From: an uncultured Collinsella sp.
GTDB lineage: Bacteria > Actinomycetota > Coriobacteriia > Coriobacteriales > Coriobacteriaceae
Direction of reading: 5' to 3'
Assembly (NCBI GenBank): GCA_900549215.1
Contig: URNJ01000004.1
Span: 1 to 25,999, forward strand
Length of the DNA: 25,999 nt
In this document: piece by piece, positions 22,542 through 25,999 of the stretch
How the letters are laid out: every line of letters starts with the position of its first letter
Numbering within the stretch: position 1 is the stretch's first letter
Notes under the pieces: generated by a model
What the model was told of the DNA's origin: nothing
Database searches by the model: none
What the model saw: the letters and a program-made list of their open reading frames with translations, nothing else
Translations under genes and position numbers: made by a program

Positions 22542-23180
22542 ATGATCCGCCGGAACGCATCCACATCGAATGAAGCCATCGGTCGCGAACAGACAATAGC
22601 CGAGCTGAGGAGGCTCACCCGCATCTGCAAATGGGCCACAATCTGCGCCACTGCGGCACTCGCTCTGGGACTCTTCGCAGTCATTGCAATCGACCTTCTA
22701 CTCATATTGCCCAGTCTCTCCCAAGGATTCTGTCTCCAATCCGTAGAACTTCAAGCCGGCGAAGGACCGTGCCTCGCTCTCGTCGGTGCCAATGCACAGA
22801 CCCCACTTATGCTCATCGCGCACGACGGTCACACCGCCATGGGGAGCGTCATGATGACATTCCTCGCGCTCGCTATCGCACTGAGCGCATACAAGCTTTT
22901 CTCCATCATTGAAAAGGCGGGCAGGCCCTTTGACCTTGAATGCAGCCGTATGCTACATCGAGTTGGGCTTTTGTTCCTTATCGGCGGCGCTGCCGTGAGA
23001 CTCCTTGGTGCCATAGTCACGGGATTGATGCTTTCGGGATTTGGCGGCAGCTTTACAGATGCCTTCGGCGGCCAGCTGTTCGAGCCCTCTATGCTCTTTG
23101 CAGGCCTGATTATTATCCTGATTGCCAGCATCTTCCGCTACGGGTGTATCCTGCAAAAACAAGATGACGAGTTGCTCTAG
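22542..23180 (+). CDS. DUF2975-family membrane protein
   Basis: A 212-residue membrane protein of unknown function matching the DUF2975 pattern. It has four hydrophobic segments, at about residues 30-55, 105-125, 145-170 and 185-205. The loop AGRPFDLECSRMLHRVG precedes the third, and the protein ends RYGCILQKQDDELL. GGAGGGG just before the ATG at 22542 decides the start; a TTG 15 bases earlier is possible. The XRE regulator follows after 9 bases. DUF2975 genes are often paired with a small XRE regulator of this kind, so the two probably form a regulatory unit. The base composition is less GC-rich than that of the sugar genes. No substrate or signal can be assigned. Confidence 0.8.
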   Translation: MIRRNASTSNEAIGREQTIAELRRLTRICKWATICATAALALGLFAVIAIDLLLILPSLSQGFCLQSVELQAGEGPCLALVGANAQTPLMLIAHDGHTAMGSVMMTFLALAIALSAYKLFSIIEKAGRPFDLECSRMLHRVGLLFLIGGAAVRLLGAIVTGLMLSGFGGSFTDAFGGQLFEPSMLFAGLIIILIASIFRYGCILQKQDDELL

Positions 23181-23189
23181 GGGGAATCC

Positions 23190-23429
23190 ATGATCATTCT
23201 GCGGCTCGACCGCATGCTCGCCGAACGCAAGATCTCATCCAAAGAACTTGCGGAACGCGTGGGCATCTCCCAAGTCAATATGTCGCGCATAAAGACTGGC
23301 AAGGTTTCTGCCGTGCGTTTTTCAACTCTTGACGCGATATGCCGGGCACTCGATTGCCAACCGGGCGATGTACTGGAATATATATCCGACGATGAAGCCG
23401 ATAGCCTTTTTGGACTTAAAGATGAATAG
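23190..23429 (+). CDS. Small XRE-family HTH regulator (YozG-like)
   Basis: A 79-residue single-domain DNA-binding protein. The helix-turn-helix covers about residues 8-62: LDRMLAERKISSKELAERVG, then ISQVNMSRIKTGKVSAVRFSTLDAI and CRALDCQPGDVLEYI. This resembles the YozG-type XRE proteins that accompany DUF2975 membrane proteins. A GGGGGAA Shine-Dalgarno precedes the ATG at 23190. It is co-transcribed with the DUF2975 gene and ends before the hairpin at 23464. Its targets are unknown; autoregulation is a reasonable guess. Confidence 0.88.
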   Translation: MIILRLDRMLAERKISSKELAERVGISQVNMSRIKTGKVSAVRFSTLDAICRALDCQPGDVLEYISDDEADSLFGLKDE

Positions 23430-23463
23430 CCATAATTAAGCCACCAATCACGCCTCAACGCAA

Positions 23464-23502
23464 AAAGTCCGCCAGAACGACTTCCGTACTGGCGGACTTT
23501 CT
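23464..23502. terminator. Bidirectional terminator between XRE and SurA-like genes
   Basis: A perfect 12-bp stem, AAAGTCCGCCAG (23464-23475) with CTGGCGGACTTT (23489-23500), lies between two convergent genes. The T-run is stronger on the minus strand (TTTTT), so it mainly serves the gene at 23543. Confidence 0.85.
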
Positions 23503-23542
23503 GCTGTCTATCGGCTAGATGCTCGATGAGCCGTGCGACTCT

Positions 23543-24637
23543 TTACGCAAACAGGCCGTAGATGCTGATGTTGGCCTTGGCGTAGAGGCCGTTAGCATAC
23601 TCGGTCCACTTGGAGCTGGCGCTCGAAGCCTGCGAAGAGTACTGCTGGTAAGCAGTGTAGTAGGCGGTCATGGCCTGCTTATAGGTAGCGCTATCGGCCG
23701 TAAAGGCATCGTCGGCAAAGGCCTTAGCGTAGGTGCCGTTCTCGTCCTTCCAAGTGCCCTTTGAGCTATCCCACTCATCGCCGGCAAGGTTGATGATGTA
23801 GTCGGCGTAATCCTTGCTCGCGGTCTCCTCGTTGCCGTCAGAAGGCTCGGTCGGGGCGGTCGGCATGCTTGCGGAGCTATCGCCCACCTTCTTCTTGTAG
23901 AGCTTCTGCAGCGTCGCGGACTGGCGGACGATCTGCTTGGCCTGGTCCTTGGACACGCCATACTGCGTGGCCATGGTCTTGTAGTCAGAAGTGCCGATGG
24001 AATCCTCGGCGTACTTCTTCATCTCCTTGGAAGAGACGGTAATGCCCTCGTCCTCGGCGGCATCGAGCAGGATCTTGTTGCGCACGTAGGACAGGATGAC
24101 GTCGGCAGAAGGAGCGGTGTAGTTGCCATCACTATCCTTGACGGTATCGAGGCTGTACTGGCTCTCGATGGCCTCGCGCGCGGTGATATCGCTCTTCTTG
24201 CCGTTGTAGCTATAGCTTGCCACGGTCGAATCGAGCTGGTCCTCGGTCAGGGTCGCCGAGCCGACACCCTTGCCGCCAAAGCCGCCATTGCCAATAAAGA
24301 AGCCGACCACCGCAGCGATCACGACGGCAACCACAAAGGCGGCGATCATCGTCTTCTTGTGCTTGGATACGCGATCGTCTTCATCGGAACCCAGGATATC
24401 GTCGTCCTCATCCTGGGCCTCGGGCATCAGATTCTCGTCAGCGGCATCCGCGGCAATCTGAGCCTCCAGACGGGCGTCCTCCTCCTCGGCCGTCGTACCG
24501 GCAGCAATGTGCTCGGCAGACGTACCGGCGACCAGGTCGATCTTCTCGTCCTCGTCACCGTCGGGGCCTTCGCCGCGCTCGATGATCTGGATGCCGTCGA
24601 TCTCGTCCTTCTCGTCCTTCTTTTGAATCAGACCCAT
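23543..24637 (-). CDS. Membrane-anchored SurA/PrsA-N-like protein, function unknown
   Basis: A 364-residue protein in three parts. Residues 1-93 are cytoplasmic and very acidic (for example AQDEDDDILGSDEDDRVSKHKK). Residues about 96-114 form one membrane helix (MIAAFVVAVVIAAVVGFFIG). The outer part resembles the N-terminal chaperone region of SurA/PrsA: ITAREAIESQY, then ILSYVRNKILLDAAEDEGI, VSSKEMKKYAEDSI and QAKQIVRQSATLQKLYKKKV. A Ser/Thr/Pro/Glu-rich linker and a Tyr/Ser/Ala-rich C-terminal region follow. No parvulin peptidyl-prolyl isomerase domain is visible. AAGGAG precedes the ATG at 24637. It is a single gene. A surface or secretion chaperone role is possible but unproven. Confidence 0.75.
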   Translation of the reverse strand: MGLIQKKDEKDEIDGIQIIERGEGPDGDEDEKIDLVAGTSAEHIAAGTTAEEEDARLEAQIAADAADENLMPEAQDEDDDILGSDEDDRVSKHKKTMIAAFVVAVVIAAVVGFFIGNGGFGGKGVGSATLTEDQLDSTVASYSYNGKKSDITAREAIESQYSLDTVKDSDGNYTAPSADVILSYVRNKILLDAAEDEGITVSSKEMKKYAEDSIGTSDYKTMATQYGVSKDQAKQIVRQSATLQKLYKKKVGDSSASMPTAPTEPSDGNEETASKDYADYIINLAGDEWDSSKGTWKDENGTYAKAFADDAFTADSATYKQAMTAYYTAYQQYSSQASSASSKWTEYANGLYAKANISIYGLFA

Positions 24638-24675
24638 ATCGGTTACTCCTTGTTAGGAAACATAGTCCTCAATAG

Positions 24676-24704
24676 AATACGCCCGACAGAGCGCCGGGCG
24701 TATT
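24676..24704. terminator. Hairpin downstream of the truncated isocitrate dehydrogenase gene
   Basis: AATACGCCCG (24676-24685) and CGGGCGTATT (24695-24704) form a perfect 10-bp stem. No long T-run is present on either strand. It lies 60 bases past the dehydrogenase stop on the minus strand and could be its terminator. Confidence 0.5.
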
Positions 24705-24763
24705 GATTCTCAGGTTATACGCAAACACTTAAGTACTATTTAGGCGTTTGCAGCACGCATGCC

Positions 24764-25594
24764 TTAGGCCAGGTGCGCGATAACGGCATCGGCAAAGGCC
24801 TGCGTGCCCACGGCCCCCTCGACGGAGCCGGTCTGGGCACGACGCACGTCACCGGTAACCTGCTCGCCCTCGTCGAGCGTGGCAGATACGGCGGCGCGAA
24901 TGCGATTAGCAGCGTCGTTCTCGCCCAGGTGATCGAGCATCATCGCAGCAGAAAGGATCTCGGCCGTGGGGTTGGCGATATCCTGGCCAGCGATATCGGG
25001 CGCGGAGCCGTGCGTTGCCTCGAAGATGGCGCAATCGGCACCGATGTTGGAGCCGGGGGCCATCCCTAAGCCACCCACCAGGCCGGCGCACAGGTCGCTC
25101 ACGATGTCGCCGTACAGGTTGGGCAGCACCAGGACATCGAAGTCGTTGGGGTTCTGGACCAGGCCCATGCAGGTGGCGTCGACGATCTTGTCGTTGAACT
25201 CGATATCGGGATAGTTGGCGGCCACCTCGCGCGCAACGCGCAGGAACAGACCATCGGTCGCCTTCATGATGTTGGCCTTATGCACGGCCGTCACCTTTTT
25301 GCGGCCGCAGCGGCGGGCGTACTCAAAGGCGTACTCCACAATGCGGCGGCTCTTGGCGATGGAAATCGGCTTAATTGAGATGGCGGAATCCGCGGCGAAG
25401 GTCTTCTGACCCGAGCGCTCGACGAGCTGCGAGAGCTCCTCGACCTCGGCAGCGCCCTCATCGAACTCGATGCCGGCGTAGAGGTCCTCGGTGTTCTCGC
25501 GCACGATGACCAGGTCGACGTCGCGGAAGCGCGAGCCGTCGCCCGGCTGCGACAGGCAAGGGCGCACGCAGGCATACAGGTCGAAGTGCTTTAA
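24764..25594 (-). pseudogene. Isocitrate/isopropylmalate dehydrogenase, N-terminal part missing
   Basis: About 276 residues belong to an NAD(P)-dependent isocitrate dehydrogenase, which is normally about 350-360 residues. Family landmarks are FDLYACVRPCLSQPG, VIVRENTEDLYAGIE (substrate Arg and Tyr), VTAVHKANIMKATDGLF (catalytic Lys), NDKIVDATCMGLVQ, PNLYGDIVSDLCAGLVGGLG (metal Asp) and EATHGSAPDIAGQDIANPTA (cofactor loop). Homology stops at LKHFDLY, near 25594. The expected N-terminal 85 or so residues, including the first substrate-binding Ser/Arg motif, are absent. The frame remains open to 25735, but that part is antisense to the PHP gene. An ATG at 25642 has no Shine-Dalgarno. It is therefore probably inactive, or the product of a rearrangement or misassembly. 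Confidence 0.8.
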
Positions 25595-25606
25595 GGGGAT
25601 GATCTT

Positions 25607-25999
25607 TTGCGTTACAAAAATATATCCGATTGTCACAGCCATTCCAACTGCTCGTTCGATGGCACCCGCAACATGCGCGATATGTGCATGAACGCCATCG
25701 AGATGGGTCTGGTTTACTACGCCGTGACCGACCACTGCGAGTGCAACCAGTACATGAACGTGCGGACGGTATTACGATGTCGTACGTCAGTCCTATGCGG
25801 AGCTGTTGCACAATCAGGAACGCTTCCCGAATTTGAAGCTTTTGCGCGGCATTGAGCTCGGCCAGCCTCTGCAGGACCTAAACGCAGCACACGATGCACT
25901 TACGGGGCGCGACTACGACGTGGTAATCGGTTCGCTGCACAACATTCGCGATCACGACGATTTTTACCACATCGGCGAGCATAATCCCACCGAGCAGGA
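25607..25999 (+). pseudogene. PHP-family histidinol phosphatase, frame-disrupted and cut by right edge
   Basis: The sequence encodes the start of a PHP metal-dependent phosphatase (HisK-type histidinol phosphatase or a relative). Frame one runs from a TTG at 25607, 8 bases after AAGGGG, and gives SDCHSHSNCSFDG (metal-binding HxH) and AVTDHCECNQYMN. Near 25760-25770 the homology moves to another frame, a +1 change. It continues as YYDVVRQSYAELLHNQERF, LLRGIELGQP and VVIGSLHNIRDHDDFYH up to the window edge. Frame one would instead continue with unrelated residues. One inserted or two missing bases explain this. The unusual TTG start sits within about 12 bases of where the dehydrogenase homology breaks, so both genes look damaged at one junction. 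Confidence 0.75.

Noticed and set aside
1..25999. CRISPR arrays, rRNA genes, riboswitches and insertion sequences
   Set aside because: No regularly spaced direct repeats, no rRNA-like segments, no transposase-like frames and no riboswitch pattern that I could recognise were seen.

Overview
The window looks like a chromosomal stretch of a high-GC anaerobic gut actinobacterium of the Coriobacteriia, most likely Collinsella-like. This rests on GC-rich coding sequence, many sugar PTS genes with Ala-rich linkers, and the Firmicutes-like lactose and amino-sugar pathways common in that group. The species is inferred, not proven.

Positions 1-7285 hold two copies of a lactose PTS module. Each has a lacE-like EIICB permease, an intercistronic hairpin, a lacG-like GH1 6-phospho-beta-galactosidase, a rho-independent terminator, and a pair of ~57-bp palindromic repeats. 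The first module is cut by the left edge. A LacI-family repressor lies between the modules, divergent from the second lacE, with a perfect 24-bp palindromic operator candidate in the shared upstream region.

Positions 7286-8646 hold a class II Fic protein with a C-terminal winged helix. It is preceded by a 30-bp inverted repeat that overlaps its ribosome-binding site and looks like an autoregulatory operator. Base composition is less GC-rich here.

Positions 8754-18446 hold sugar-catabolic genes in several short transcription units: a DeoR regulator divergent from galactose mutarotase, an orphan mannose-type EIIB whose phosphorylation-site His is Tyr, tRNA-Thr(CGT), a YhcH/NanQ-like anomerase, a C-terminal fragment of nagA, a LacC/FruK-type kinase, a LacX-type epimerase, a flavodoxin-like protein, nagA, agaS, and a GntR/UTRA regulator.

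Positions 18631-21837 (minus strand) are a mannose-family PTS operon in the order EIIA, yajC-like, EIIB, EIIC, EIID. DasR/NagR-like operators (CTGGT-n4-ACCAG type) precede agaS and this operon. Together, PTS import, NagA deacetylation, AgaS deamination/isomerisation and LacC phosphorylation form a plausible N-acetylgalactosamine route. It converges with lactose catabolism at tagatose-6-phosphate. The EIIA of the lactose system, LacAB and the tagatose-bisphosphate aldolase are not in the window.

Positions 21838-22541 are a long, motif-rich intergenic region. After it come a DUF2975 membrane protein with an XRE regulator, and a membrane-anchored SurA/PrsA-like protein. At the right edge an isocitrate dehydrogenase lacking its N-terminal part abuts, head to head, a frame-disrupted PHP-family histidinol phosphatase. 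This is either a rearrangement scar or an assembly junction.
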